Shown: positions 25,501-37,710 of the stretch, one piece after another
How the letters are laid out: each line of letters begins with the position of its first letter
Numbering within the stretch: the first letter of the stretch is position 1
Translations under genes and position numbers: made by a program
The notes under the pieces: model-generated
Seen by the model: the letters and a program-made list of their open reading frames with translations, nothing else
Told to the model about the DNA's origin: nothing
The model's database searches: none
Assembly (NCBI GenBank): GCA_028551475.1
Contig: CM052355.1
Coordinates: 17,877,543 to 17,941,542, forward strand
Length of the DNA: 64,000 nucleotides
Reading direction: 5' to 3'
Source: Casuarina equisetifolia
Taxonomy: Eukaryota; Streptophyta; Magnoliopsida; Fagales; Casuarinaceae

Positions 25501-28500
25501 TCAGAAAAGTTCTGCTTTAACTATTCATTGTGAACTTTGCTCATCCCTTAGTTTTCCGCTTATCAGGGATATTGCGTATACATCTTTTGGGTGTAATGAC
25601 CATGTATGCTTTTTTCTGCACTTGTTTAGGTGTTGGGTTTCCACATGTTAGAGGATTTACATGGTGAGAAATATAAATCTTCCCTTGCCAGTTCAGAAAA
25701 AGTTCAATTCAGTAGCTACTTGGATGAGCAAGAGCTTGGTTTTATCAAGGTTTTGCATGGAAGGTAAGTTAAAGTCATTACAACAACTGATATGTGCCTC
25801 TTTGTTGTACGTCATGGTTATGCTGAAAATGCTTGCATTTAACTGACAAAGTAATTACTGACTATATACGTTTTTATTTCCTTTCAGGTTAAGTTTTAGG
25901 ATAACTGTTGATTTTTCATGGCATTTAAGTAGCGGTCCTAAATTCGTATATTGTCTCCACAATATATGTCGTATTTCTCATATTGAGTTTTATTTGTTGT
26001 TGGATAGTTCAAGTTTACAAATGAAGAAGAATTTAAGCTATTAATTGAATCTTATTGAAAGCTGTTTTCTCACTCCCTTCATGGCTTCATTGCTGAAACA
26101 GGGCCTTACAATTCTTTTTAGTTGAATGGTTCTGATTAACTTCTCAGGCACTTATTTTATCTTTTATTTATTATTCTTTGAGTAAATATGTCCTGTAGAA
26201 TGATTCGACACAATTTTTGCTATCCTTTGTAATGTTTATTTTCAGTAGGCACTCCCATAAATATTACTTATGACGGACGTGTAATTTGAGCTTTCTACAA
26301 TGTAATGAGCTTATGATTGTTTGTGTTTCTAATACCTTCGTCTCAGTCTCTAATGGTGTGGGCTGCCTGTACTTTTTGTTATTTTTAATCAAGAAATCTT
26401 AATTAGCTAAGACTTTTCAGTATGATTCCATTCCAGATCTGCTGGCAGGACGAATGTGAATGTCACTTTCTCATGTGATTTTATATCTCCTGATTCTAAC
26501 TTTGAGTCAAGGTCCTATAGTGCATCTGTGTCATTATTGGTGGTGCCTGATCTCCCTCTTTCCGCTGGAGTTCCCATAACTTGGGTCCTTCCTCCCCATT
26601 ATACTACAACAAATCTGTTGCCTTCATATTCTGAATCACATGGCATTTGGGATGGTCAGAGTCGGAAAGGAACTATTGCATATTCTTTGTTAAGGCATTG
26701 TGGTGAAAAGGAGGCTCTGCAGAAAGATTCAATTTCTATTCATGGAGCTAGGATAAAGACAACAGATAGCAATGACCTTGCTTGCATTCAGGCAAAAGAT
26801 CGCACAACAGGAAGAACTGAGATTGCAACTTGTGTACGGGTTGCTGAGGTATGAATTTTGAGTTGCGTTAAGTGGATTATCTGTGCTGGATGCTGGCAAA
26901 CTATATTTTCAAAATGCTTCTGCAGATCTATATTGTTGATAGCTAATTTGCTAAAAGGCTCCTCTTGTAGAAGAGGGTAATGGAAATATATACCATGGTT
27001 CTGGTGAGAGTGTGGGGGTCACTGTTTTTGTACCAAGGGTTTGATTAGTCCAACGCCTATGTTGAGGATTCCCCACATTCTCGAAGAAGTCCCACATTGC
27101 TCTGAAGAGAAAGCCTGAAAATAGATCTTTAGTCCCACATGGCTTAGGAAAACCTGTCAAGTTGGAAGGCCTAAAAAGGGCTTTTTAAGTTGTGTATTTT
27201 GAAGTAGAATCAAAAGTTTGTGTAACACTAATAACCAAATGTTGGGTTATCTGACCGGTGTTACAAACTTAAGGTTGAGAAGGTTTTACAGTTTTTCTTC
27301 TGTTCAAAAGACTAGAAGTGTAAAGTTTTGGTTAATTAGTGGAAAATTAATCCAGTAAATATGGGTAAGCTATGGAGGTCAAACCACGTAAAATTGTAGT
27401 TTTTGGGTATGTCTGTGTTTGAGCTCAATTCTACTGTTGTGAGGAATTGTGCGAAATCCTAACACATCCCTCATAGAACATTGGACTGAGACTGCACTTG
27501 CATTGCATTGTTAGATGTAGGCAAGCTTAGAAGTTCCTTAATAGTTTGATGTAAGTTGAAGTGCATATGTAATTTAATTTTGACATAAACAGATAGCCGC
27601 TTTCTGGTTTATGCTTTTCAATCATTAATGATTTTGTTTCTTGTGAGATCATAAGGAAAGCCATTGACGTGTATTAGCTATGCTTGCTACTATCACTTAA
27701 GGTGGTGCATGCATCTTGTGTTCTTACTATTTGTTGCCGATATAATGACTTTGTAGCTTTTAACACATATATATGATGTATACGGTTGCTTCTTATGTAT
27801 TTTCTTCATCACACTCTCATTGACATTTGATTCTACATTGGTCCACTTGATCATAATTTTAAATCTCACAATAGGCTGATGTCTCTGTATTTTCACCAGG
27901 TGGCTCAAATAAGGATCACAAATAAGGAGTTCCCTTTTCATGTAATCAGTCTTGCCGTTGGTGCTGATCTTGAACTTGCACCAAGTTATTATGATGCTCT
28001 AGGTAGTAAAGTCTCAGTAATATTAAACATCAATTTGGCAATTATATCTTTTGGGTTTAATTAAGTTCTCATCTGTCTACTTGGGATTTTGCTATCAACC
28101 AGGAATTCCTTTCTATGAAGCTTATCATGGAATTATCTTTTCTGCTGAAACAAACTATCAAGACATTGTTTCCATAGACAAAAGCCATTATGAAGATGGA
28201 AATATTCACCTGAAGGTATGATTTATTAAGTAACTTTTGAGTTTCAGTAGTCCAGGCTGCATAGATCAAGCTATTGGAGAGGAGGTGCATTAGACCATTT
28301 CCATTTTATTTTCTTTCTTATTCACATCCAGATGAGCAAGCAACAGTACATATCTCAGTAACTGAATATTCCTGGCCATTTTATTTAAACGTTACCCACT
28401 TTTACTAATATTTTTTGAAGGCAATACGGCATGGTAGAGCTCTTGTGCGAGTATCAATGAGCGGTTCACCATTGAAGTCAGACTATATGCTGGTATATAC

Positions 28501-31500
28501 TAACTTTTTCTTAACAACCCATAAATGTCTATGCTGAAGAAATTAATTGCAGTCCAGCACTAAATCATCCATTTTTCTTTCCCAATGCTACATAACTGAG
28601 CTCTGCAGAAAAAACTGCACAAAAAGGCTGCTTTTATTTATTTATTTATTTTTCCAATCAAGCCAAAATATGGCGTTAATGCTAAAGAAAGGAGTTAGTT
28701 TTTATTCCCCAACGCTCAAGCATGTTTACATTAATGATTCATAGTTGTTTTACATCATAAATGGAATATCTATTACTCTACTATATCTAATTTTCTCTTT
28801 TCACTTTTTTATCTTTTACTCTATCAAAAGAGATATCACGATTAGATGACCCATCTGTAGTTTGTTTGAGACTACGACCACTATCTAGGGCTCTAATGTA
28901 CTCAGCTGCACTTTAACAGCTACGGCTTGTCTTATTCTTTTAGATACCGAACCCAGCTTCAGTTATTTTTATTTTTATAATGCATATTTGTTTGAGAATC
29001 CAACCTAAAGGTTCAGTATAATTTACCTCACCTTATTGAGCTTGATTAAGCTGGATTGAGAAATAGAAATTCTTCTTCAGCAAGCTAGCAGGTTAAGTGT
29101 AATTTACATCACCTTATAGAGCTTGATTAAGCTGGGTTGAGAAATAAAATCGAAATTCTTGTTAGCAAGCTAGTTAGTTATGCTTTTGCTATAAACCTTT
29201 CCCAGTGTACTATGTAATTTTTATTCTACTTTATTGATCAGATTCTTACCATGAACTTGCAGAAGCATCTACTCACTTTTATATATATAGGATAGTGAAT
29301 GACTATTGCATGTACTAAGCATAAGTTGAGCTGGAAATTACACGATGACCAAAAGATTAAAAATCAACCCAGATCTGAGCTTTGCGAATAAGTCTGGAGC
29401 TGAGTTAATGAGCTTTATTCGAGTTTATTTGGGAGCCTGAACACTATTATTTGATCATCCTGGTCTTGAACAGCATGAGGTTTAGCCCGTTTGCCATCTA
29501 TTATAGTGTCTAGGCCAGTCATCTGGTGTGCCAATTGTTGGTTTCTAGTCAATCTTCATAGCAATTCCCTGATTGATGTCTGAAATAAACCTTGGTAACC
29601 AACTATTGGTTCTCATGATAACACAGAAAAGTGAACCCTATAAGCATTTTACTTTCTTTTTTCCTTCTTTGATTCCTGTTCTTGTTTTCCAGTAGTCCTG
29701 TCTGGAGTTTAAGATTAGTTTACTATTAATCATCAGATTTCAGTCGGTGCTTACATACAACCTCAAACCCCAGTCCTGCACAAAGGAGGTTATCTCAACT
29801 TCAGCTTAGAAGGTGGATCTAAACTCACTTCTTTTTATATCTTTCATGACTAATTTAATAGTTATTCTATCGTCTTGCAGGTCTGTTGTCAGATTAGTAA
29901 CATTTGGTGTCTGTGTGGCATCTATAACTTTGTCATTTATAACTGTTAGCGTCTTCTTTTTGCATGAAAGTGTTAATTGCATTCTTTTGCAAGCACTTCA
30001 CAGCTATAAATGATAATATCTTCTCTTTATATGAAAATTACTCTGAACTGTAACTGTTTGGAACAAATTATAATTTTGGGTTCAAGTTCTATGGGAACCT
30101 TCAGAAACCCCTAGGTCTATTGTACAAAACCATGTATAAGCACATACACACAAGAGGAATGGGAAGTCCATTATAGGATAAACATGTATTAACTTTCTAA
30201 ATTCCTTATGAAATCTGCCTGAGTTTCCTCTACATCTTTTCATCAGACCCTGTTTTGTGCTACAGATATTACCAGATGTTCTCGAATTGATATAGGAATA
30301 TGCTTGTAGGTTCGTTGTAAAGAAAATATATCTGTCCCAAATGCATGCGCAGCTCAATGGGTGGAGTACTTATGTCTTAGGGTGGCTAGTGCATAAAATA
30401 AATACCGATTCTTAGTGTAGCTTTTGTTATCAAGCATAATGAAATTTTAGAATTTCTTGTATAATCTTTTTTCTCATATACAATTTTTTTTTACCGCAAG
30501 TCTTTCCAGTTCTCTTATCAGTTTTCATGTTTCCATGGATTTACTTCTGAGTATAAAGTGATATTTCCTTCTAGGATTTTTTTTTCTCTCTTTTCCTTGC
30601 AGTTAATTTTGCATTATTTTATTTAATATGGTAGGTTTAAATGATGAAGTTTCTGGCCAGTGGTTTACTGGTAATGCAAGTGTGATATCTGTGGATATGC
30701 AGTCTGGAATAGCCGAAGCACTGGGGGAAGGTTCGACCCAAGGTAATGGATAAATTCCTTAGACTCTGTTGCAGTTTGTGGTCCCAACAAATCTAGTATG
30801 AGATGTCTCCTCTTAATGCTTCTGAATTCCTCCAAACATGATGTTAGCCCTCTTTACAGCGGGAACTTGTTACCTGTGAACAGTTATTTTCAAGGGTTCA
30901 AATTTGGAGCTGCAAACTATGGTTACAGTGCTGACGGGCATTATTATTTCTGTGGGTGCTCCAAAAACGACTCTTACAAATGTTCCTTTCCCCACAAAAG
31001 GATATAACTTCTCCGTGAAGTTCAGGTTTGTTTAACTAGAAGTTTTGGATAATTACACGTGCTTTGACATGGGAATAGGGTATATGGGTGTCTTAGTAGA
31101 TCCTAATGACGAGCACATGAATATATAGATATGCAGACATTTTTTGTGTGCATGGATGGACGTGTGTGTGCAGGTGGTATGTAGATTTGTCTTCTGAGAG
31201 TTTCTGTTACCTGCAGAAGAAAAATGCTTAGTGAAACACTAGGAAAATAAAAATATTTTCCTGGAAAAGAATTAGAAATGCCTAATTCTCCTCATTTAGT
31301 AGATAAGTAAAGGGCTTTTACAAGTAGCAGAATGCATGTGGGATACTGGAGGATTTAAGTGTTGTCTCCTCATGCTAATTCCAATAGGAGACGAGATCAT
31401 GCTAGTCATTTTTCGTAAATAAGGCAATCCTGTGCCAACAGAGATGAAATATAAAAAGTTTTTCAGTGGTGGTTTTTTTAAACCATGGTTGATGTGGTGC

Positions 31501-34500
31501 AAGGCTACTTCCTGCTTTTCTGTTTAACACAGCTCAAAAAGAAATTTAAAGTGCTTGAGAAGACAAATGTAAAGATATGTCTAGGTAACAAACCATTTTC
31601 AGAATTGTATTTTTCAGGACCTAAAAGCAATTATGACAACGTGTCACATATACTTCAATGTAAAATATCATAATTTGCAATTAATTTGTGAACCTAAGGT
31701 CACTAGACTACATTGCATGGATACCAGTTGGCTATATCACCCAACTCAGTGAGCATTACCATGGTGATTCCTGATGAAATTGATACTAGCGTGTGGATAT
31801 ACTTGCAAACTAGTGCATTGCTTGGATTCGTTTAACAACATTGCATTGATGAGTTTGGCTCAATACTCGAACATTTTTTTGTTTTGTGGTTCTTGATGTG
31901 CGTATTTGGAGCTGCTTTTGGGATATGTGTTTGTTATCTTCATGCTTAGGACTCCACCTTTCAACTTGTTCGTCATCACTGATAGAATATGTAGGGTTGA
32001 TTAATCTTCATTTTACTGGCGTTCTTTTGGAGTGGGTGTGCATATATGTGATGGCACTCTGCTAATGCCCTTCGCTTTTCCTCTTTTGACTTCAAAAGTG
32101 ACGTACATGACAAGAGGTTTGGCGCAACTGGAAGCAGGGATGAAGTCTTATATGACTGTATTGTTGACCCTTCTTTTGTTGGGTATATTTTGTGTTCTCT
32201 TGTGTTTTTCGCTGCAAATCTACTGTATAATTCTCAACTGCTGATCTCTGTTTCTCTCTGGGTTTTGAAGGTATGCAAAGCCATGGATGGATCTTGACAT
32301 GGGTAACTCATTTTGCCTTTTCTTCCCTTACTCGCCAGAGCATTTGGTATACTCTATACCCAAGTCAAAAGATATGAGACCATATATATCTGTGTCCATA
32401 AATGCTTCATTGAGAGAAGCTAGTTACGTCTCTGGATCTGCATCTGCTCTTTTTGTTGGCGGGTTTTCAGTTTTGCAGTTGGGCAAGGTACTGATATAGT
32501 GATCTCTTGCAGCTTAAATCTTGTTTTCTTTGGGAAGAATAAAAACTGAGACTGGAACCTTAATTCAGCGCCCATCACTTTAGGGGTCTGTTGCCCTATC
32601 CCGACTAGCTTTATGACTATCTAGCCTCTATAGGATTGGCTAGCAGTCTGCATGTTTATGGGCTAGATTATTTAAAGTCCATGAGCAAGTTTTTGAGTTG
32701 TCTAGCTTATAAACTCTGTACAGGTTGTCAGCAGGCTGTGTGTTTATGGACGAGATTATTTTTAAGTTCATTAGCAAGTTATTTGAGTTTTCTTGGGCCC
32801 AAATTTTGCATGCTTTACCCAATGGCTTGTGATCTGAAAAACTAATCTATGGAGTAAGGCCCTCTAACTGGGTTAAATACAATTAAACAACTCAAATTTA
32901 AAAGTGTATGATGTTGCTATTTTCTTAATGTTTCAGAATTTGATGCAGTTGAATCTGACACCAGACTCTAACAAGACAACCATAACTATCTTGGGAAATA
33001 CAGGTATAATCGCAGACATTTGGCCCTGTGTGTGTGAGGGTGCTGGGTTGTATGTTTACTTTGTTCTTCCTAACTTGGTGTTGCCGTAGCTGTAAATTTA
33101 TTCAAGGAATTTAATGTTCTCTTCTTTGGTATTAGAATTTAGGGGAGTTTCCTTGCTTGCCATCTTCAGTTTGAGGCCAATTGTTGTCAATGCCAGTGCT
33201 GGGTCGTATTTCTAGTGAGATTTTGCACCATTCACACTATTTCTTCAACGAAATCTACTATCTATATCTTACATATGCACTTGTATTTCGGTGACTTATA
33301 AATTGGAATTCATGAATGTTCGTGTTCTTTTCAATTAACAGTGTATAGTTTTTACTTTACTTTGTTAAGTTTGGCAACACATCTTTTCAAAGATGTTCAT
33401 CTTTGGGTCTTGTTTCTCATTCTTCATCACTCCGGCCGTTCATCTTTGGGTTTGGTTTCTCATTCTTCATCACTCCGGTGCCTTCTCCCTCTCCTGTCCC
33501 CGCCTTCCCTGCTCTCTCTTAGAAAGGGAAAGAAAACTGTGATTGTTCCATGCAGCACTGAGTTCATTGGTTATTGTCTTGTTTTAGATGTCGAAATCTA
33601 CTGGCAGAAGCAGGACCTGATGACGATCAGCCCTATCTACAGAGAAGAATCTGGGATTGGGGGGCATGCACAGTATGAGGTGAGGACTAGCTTTGTTGGA
33701 TGTGATTGCTTCATGATTTAAGTTAATTTAGCAATTATTTACTGATAATCAAAAAAGTAAACTAAATATTTTATACATTTCTGTTAATTTCAGTTCTTTG
33801 GAATAACTTGGAATTAAACATCATATTAGAGAATAGTTTATAAATTTGAAGTACACATTTATAAAATTACCTCGTATATTAATTGAATAATTGAGACTCA
33901 CTTATAATGAAGAATTTGAGTTATACATAAACAGAGTTATTAAGTTACTAAATTTGTCATACTTCTAAAGTTGCAATTTGAGTAGTTATTGGTTGTTTCA
34001 AGTTGAATCTTACCGGAGGTGTTTGACTGTCTTGAACATAAAACCTTCATTTGGAAGTGCGTTCTGTTAAAAAAGAAAAAGAAAAAGAAAAAGAATCTAT
34101 TTTTGCTGTAAAAGAAAATAAAGAAAACGGAGTTTGAAGTAGATTGTAGTGGCAGCTATCGTCAACCTCAAAAGTTTAAACCTTTAGGAAGTGCATCAAC
34201 AATCTCAAAGATAAGATCTCAGTACCAACTCTAATAGGTTGCCCTGACCAATAACACTGGAGCAAATGAGGGCCTTTGACATGTAGAACCTTGACAAAAA
34301 CATTCCAAAACTGAAATTTAAAGTTATTTGAAGAAAAAAAAAATTGAAACTCAAAACAAATTGTGGTTCCCATGATTCAAGCTTTATTTGTGAATCAAAC
34401 AACGCTTTGATACACTGTAAATTACCTTTAATCCCAAGAGTTTAAACTATTAGGAAATGGGTCAACTAATCTCTCAAATGTTAATTGAAAATATATGGTA

Positions 34501-35202
34501 TCATTTCCTGAACTCCTAACACTCGCATTGATTTGCAGCCAACTAGTTGTGAAGCAAATAATAATACTTAGTGCACTGTTTCATTTCTAAAGCTGTTTAG
34601 AACATTACAAATGACATACTCTAGACTGATCATCTCTCTTTTCCATTTCATCAGATCAAAGTGCTAAAAGACAAGAGATTCAAAGATAAAATCATCATCA
34701 CACTCCCAGCCAATGGTGAGCCTTTTTTAGTCCTGAATCCAAATACAATTTGCTTCATTTCAGCAAAACAGCGTATCTCTGAGGAGGACAGGGGGAGGTT
34801 GTATTTCTTGTGGAATCAAAGTTTCATATGTATTATTTCCGTTTTACAGAGCAGAGAGTGGACATAGACGTTGAATACGATCCCAAAAAGCAAGAAGCAT
34901 CAGGAACTACAGTAAATAAAACCGTCTGGGCAAGTGTAGTTGGCTGTTTTTCGCTGTTGGTGTTGACAGCGGCCATCTTCATGTGTTTCCTGGAAAGGCC
35001 TACCAGACCCCAACCATCCCCTGCTGCTGCTACTCCAGGCACCCCAGCACCCGCGACCCCCGATCGTAGAAGCTCTGCTATTTTGAACGAACAGTCTCCG
35101 CAAACACCCAAGCCCTTCGTCGACTACGTGCGAAGAACAATAGATGAAACTCCATACTATAGGCGACAGGGGAGGAGGTTTAATGTACAGAACACATTAT
35201 AG
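12920..35202 (+). CDS. GP210: Nuclear pore membrane glycoprotein GP210/NUP210
   Basis: GP210 is a single-pass pore-membrane nucleoporin with a huge lumenal region of Ig-like (BID_2-type) domains. Exons: 12920-13104, 13473-13738, 13956-14122, 14215-14431, 15649-15992, 16894-17073, 17257-17395, 17479-17627, 19850-19961, 20037-20629, 20749-20872, 20978-21255, 21896-22006, 22207-22269, 22877-23068, 23570-23629, 23700-23768, 24009-24161, 24252-24371, 24634-24753, 25208-25363, 25437-25499, 25630-25763, 26437-26848, 27900-28002, 28103-28215, 28421-28492, 29737-29812, 30635-30742, 30884-31025, 32099-32182, 32271-32487, 32937-33003, 33588-33679, 34655-34715 and 34850-35202. The sum is 5,895 nt (1,964 aa), all GT-AG and in phase. 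There is a signal peptide (about 1-30, Leu-rich), a transmembrane helix (about 1873-1894) and a Pro-rich tail of about 70 aa. Met at 12920 was chosen; Met5 (12932) is an alternative start. Confidence 0.95.
13120..13151. repeat. (TG)n microsatellite
   Basis: A run of TG dinucleotides of about 32 bp lies just inside GP210 intron 1, 15 bp after the donor. Confidence 0.95.
14832..14885 (+). other. G-rich tract in GP210 intron 4
   Basis: Consecutive runs of four to six G separated by 1-5 nt loops on the sense strand match a G-quadruplex pattern, in DNA or in pre-mRNA. Confidence 0.6.
18200..18910. repeat. Possible inverted-repeat element in GP210 intron 8
   Basis: Sense-strand GAGCTTGAGCTTGATTG-like sequence near 18300 is mirrored by CAAGCTCAAGCTCCAACTTG-like sequence near 18885. 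This suggests an old element with inverted ends inside the 2.2-kb intron. The boundaries are uncertain. Confidence 0.3.
19469..19560. repeat. (GAAA)n/(GA)n microsatellite
   Basis: Low-complexity purine repeats (GAAA, then GA) lie inside GP210 intron 8. The open frame across them is a composition artefact. Confidence 0.9.
26950..27480. repeat. Possible small repetitive insertion in GP210 intron 24
   Basis: The segment has two AGTCCCACAT motifs (near 27087 and 27132) and GTGTAACACTA/GGTGTTACAAA sequences, which resemble plant TRIM/solo-LTR or SINE insertions. No coding capacity or clear ends are visible. Confidence 0.3.
29010..29175 (+). repeat. About 81-bp tandem duplication in GP210 intron 27
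   Basis: Two diverged copies (29010-29090 and 29091-29175) share GAGCTTGATTAAGCTGG and GCAAGCTAG. Confidence 0.85.
33395..33478 (+). repeat. 43-bp-period tandem duplication in GP210 intron 33
   Basis: Two 41-bp copies (33395-33435 and 33438-33478) differ at about two positions. Both contain TTTCTCATTCTTCATCACTC. They lie about 110 bp upstream of the exon 34 acceptor. Confidence 0.9.
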
Positions 35203-35949
35203 CCTTCTGGCATGCCAGGGAGTCGCGGAGAAGAACGTACGTTGGTGTAACCCATAAAATTTTTTGTTGTATTATTTATACAATGGGTTGGCTATCAAAT
35301 GATCTGCTTCTTATATTTTTGATATTTTTGCATCACTTCTCTCTCTTTCTTAGATTTTCTTGGAAGCTTATGCTGCAGTAGTCAAAATCTATGGTGATAT
35401 CTGCTAATGAGGAATGGATTTTGACATTTTTCTGAACTCTTCATCTATTCATAACGTTGGCCAAGCCTCTCTCTACCAAGTCCATCTCTACTGAGTCCAT
35501 CTTTAGAAGAAATTACTTATTTAGTTAATGGAATTTATAGTTGTCAAACCGGTTATAAAATATCAAGAAGATTTTCAAGTTTCTTAAGGTAATGTACGAG
35601 CCCGAGATAATCCATTGTGTAGTTGTTTGACAAAAAAGATTTTTAGTAGAAATTATATATAATTATTCGCAAATTAAAATATAAATGAGTTGTCTTGTCG
35701 TGATGCCCATGTGAGTTTATATTAGAATGCAATAACATTTTTCACACGGAATTTTCTCGCCATTTTTCACGAACAGAAAACTGGGAAATAGGAATTTGAG
35801 GCTTAACATTGAAATTGGGCTGCCTATCTGCAGCCCAATAACATTTTTACGAACTGCTTTTCGTGTCAAGAAAAAAGATCTTCTATTTTTCTGGCTTTCG
35901 TTCTCCTTCTCCAATCAACCGCTCAGAAAGATCGACCAGGCAACAGAGA
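35203..35949 (+). other. GP210 3' flank and upstream region of the next gene
   Basis: The GP210 3' UTR, with AATAAA-like AT-rich sequence near 35250-35280, is followed by AT-rich intergenic DNA and the presumed promoter of the 35950 gene. No other ORF here is convincing. Confidence 0.5.
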
Positions 35950-37710
35950 ATGGCAATGGTGTCGTGGAACTCAGCCATTCATTCAGAGGTACTTCCCTTC
36001 ATCTGTTATCCTTCTTACATCTGTTTGAACACTGGTTATTAGTTTTATATTTTTCTTTTTTCTCTGTTTTCTGAAAGCAGAGACCGGTCCTTCAAGTTTC
36101 CTGCAGAAAGAAAGAGAGAAGCCGCGACAACATCCATCCCTACAAGGTCATCGAAATTACGCCTCCGCCCAAGAGCCTTGGCATTCGTTGCTTCCCTTCC
36201 GTACGCACCTTTTCTTCTAGTTTTATTTTGTTGCTGGTTTAGATTCCTTATCCACTCCGTAATCATAGCGGCACCTTGTTTTGTCAAATGCAATGTAAAT
36301 ACATTGTACCTGTTGGCTAGGCTGGATAGAGTGATGCTAGAGAAGTCCGGTACGTGTGGTGCAAACAAAGGTAGTGTGACAGCAAAGTAATACTCAGAAC
36401 ATCCCTCAAAACTTAAGGTGAGAGCTTAAAACCAACTTGGGTTTGAAGTCAGCTCGCGGTGGTAAATTGGGGCATAGAAATAGGTGAGGAAAGAGACCAA
36501 AGAAATGAAAACATTAGGAGTTTGTCTAATGGGTTAATCCTTATTGGATGTCTTATAAGTAGGCAGTATCTTATAAACTCATCACAATTCATGGCTATGC
36601 ACGAAGGATAGCAACTAACCTATGTATCAAGTGAAGTCAGATCTAAGGCTCCAGGCATAGGGCGTGACCCTCTTGTCATGTCTACGTATGTATGCACCCG
36701 CTTGGAGGAGGGGAGTTATAATCATTTGTCTTACCATAAAGTAATCGAGAAATTGGGGGGAGAAAAGGAAAGAAAGAAGAGAAGACAAGTACTAGTAATC
36801 GGTAAAATATATTAGACTGACAGCTAATGTATATTTAGAGCATGATATCATAGTTATACAATAGCATTAATAAGATGGGCACAATAAAAGTGAGTAAACT
36901 AAGAGGCCCAGCATTATTGGGACCAGAGTTAAATTACATTAATGAAACAAAGAAGTGGGACTTATCATTATTGCAAGAAAATTGGGTCAGAAGAAAATTA
37001 TTGCATGCCACTGATTGATAAAGAAGCATTGTTGCTCAAGCATGGTCCATGAAATATCTCCTCATTTCCATGGCCGGGGATTGGGGCCATCACAGAGACA
37101 GGGATCGCGAAATAATTGGAAGGTGCATGTATGTTGGATTAGGATAGAGAAAATTCCTGGACATTATTGTCTGCGTATTGGGAAATAGTTTGAGAAATAT
37201 GTGCATTGGGGTCAATAAGATATGTAGATTCTCTCTTTCGGCCTAAATGTTTTAATGCCAACATGTTCAGGTGCCATTCTACACAAATTCAGAGGGCACA
37301 ATACTATCAGTTAGACTTTTCCTTCAAATTTTATGCGCAACCAAATAATAAATAGGATGGTTGTCTGTCATGTCATCAATGTCTTATTGATTCATTCAAT
37401 GTCTGATCGATTCATTCATGGAACTGTAGGCCCAACATAAGTTGTGGAACTTAGACACTGCTAGACAAAATGTTGCAATCATGGTATGTATGTTTAATCG
37501 TGTATTTCTATTGCACCTTCTTGGTTGCAGAACCTGCATTGTGGAGAGAGTGTAACAATAGAGGGCCAAACCTACACCATTTCAGCTGTAACTCATCGGT
37601 ACCAGCTTCGCAAGGGCAAGTATGAACCAAGCGAGAAGAGGCTTGACGTTTTGTCCACTGGGAGATACATCTTGAATTTGTATTTAGAAAGTTTACTAGA
37701 ACAATCTTGA
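35950..37710 (+). CDS. Conserved small plant protein, probably plastid-targeted
   Basis: Three exons (35950-35988, 36081-36200 and 37531-37710), all GT-AG and all phase 0, encode 112 aa. The N-terminus (MAMVSWNSAIHSE, then VLQVSCRKKE) lacks early acidic residues and resembles a chloroplast transit peptide with cleavage near VSC. The mature part reads YKVIEITPPPKSLGIRCFPS, then NLHCGESVTIEGQ, TYTISAVTHRYQLRKGKYEP and a C-terminal helix ILNLYLESLLEQS. It looks like a strongly conserved single-domain plant protein, possibly a small beta-barrel followed by a helix. I do not recognise an established function or name. Intron 2 is 1.3 kb and contains no other gene. Confidence 0.8.

Noticed and set aside
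34833..35111. Minus-strand frame opposite the last GP210 exon
   Set aside because: Shadow of the Pro/Ala/Thr-rich tail codons on the opposite strand.
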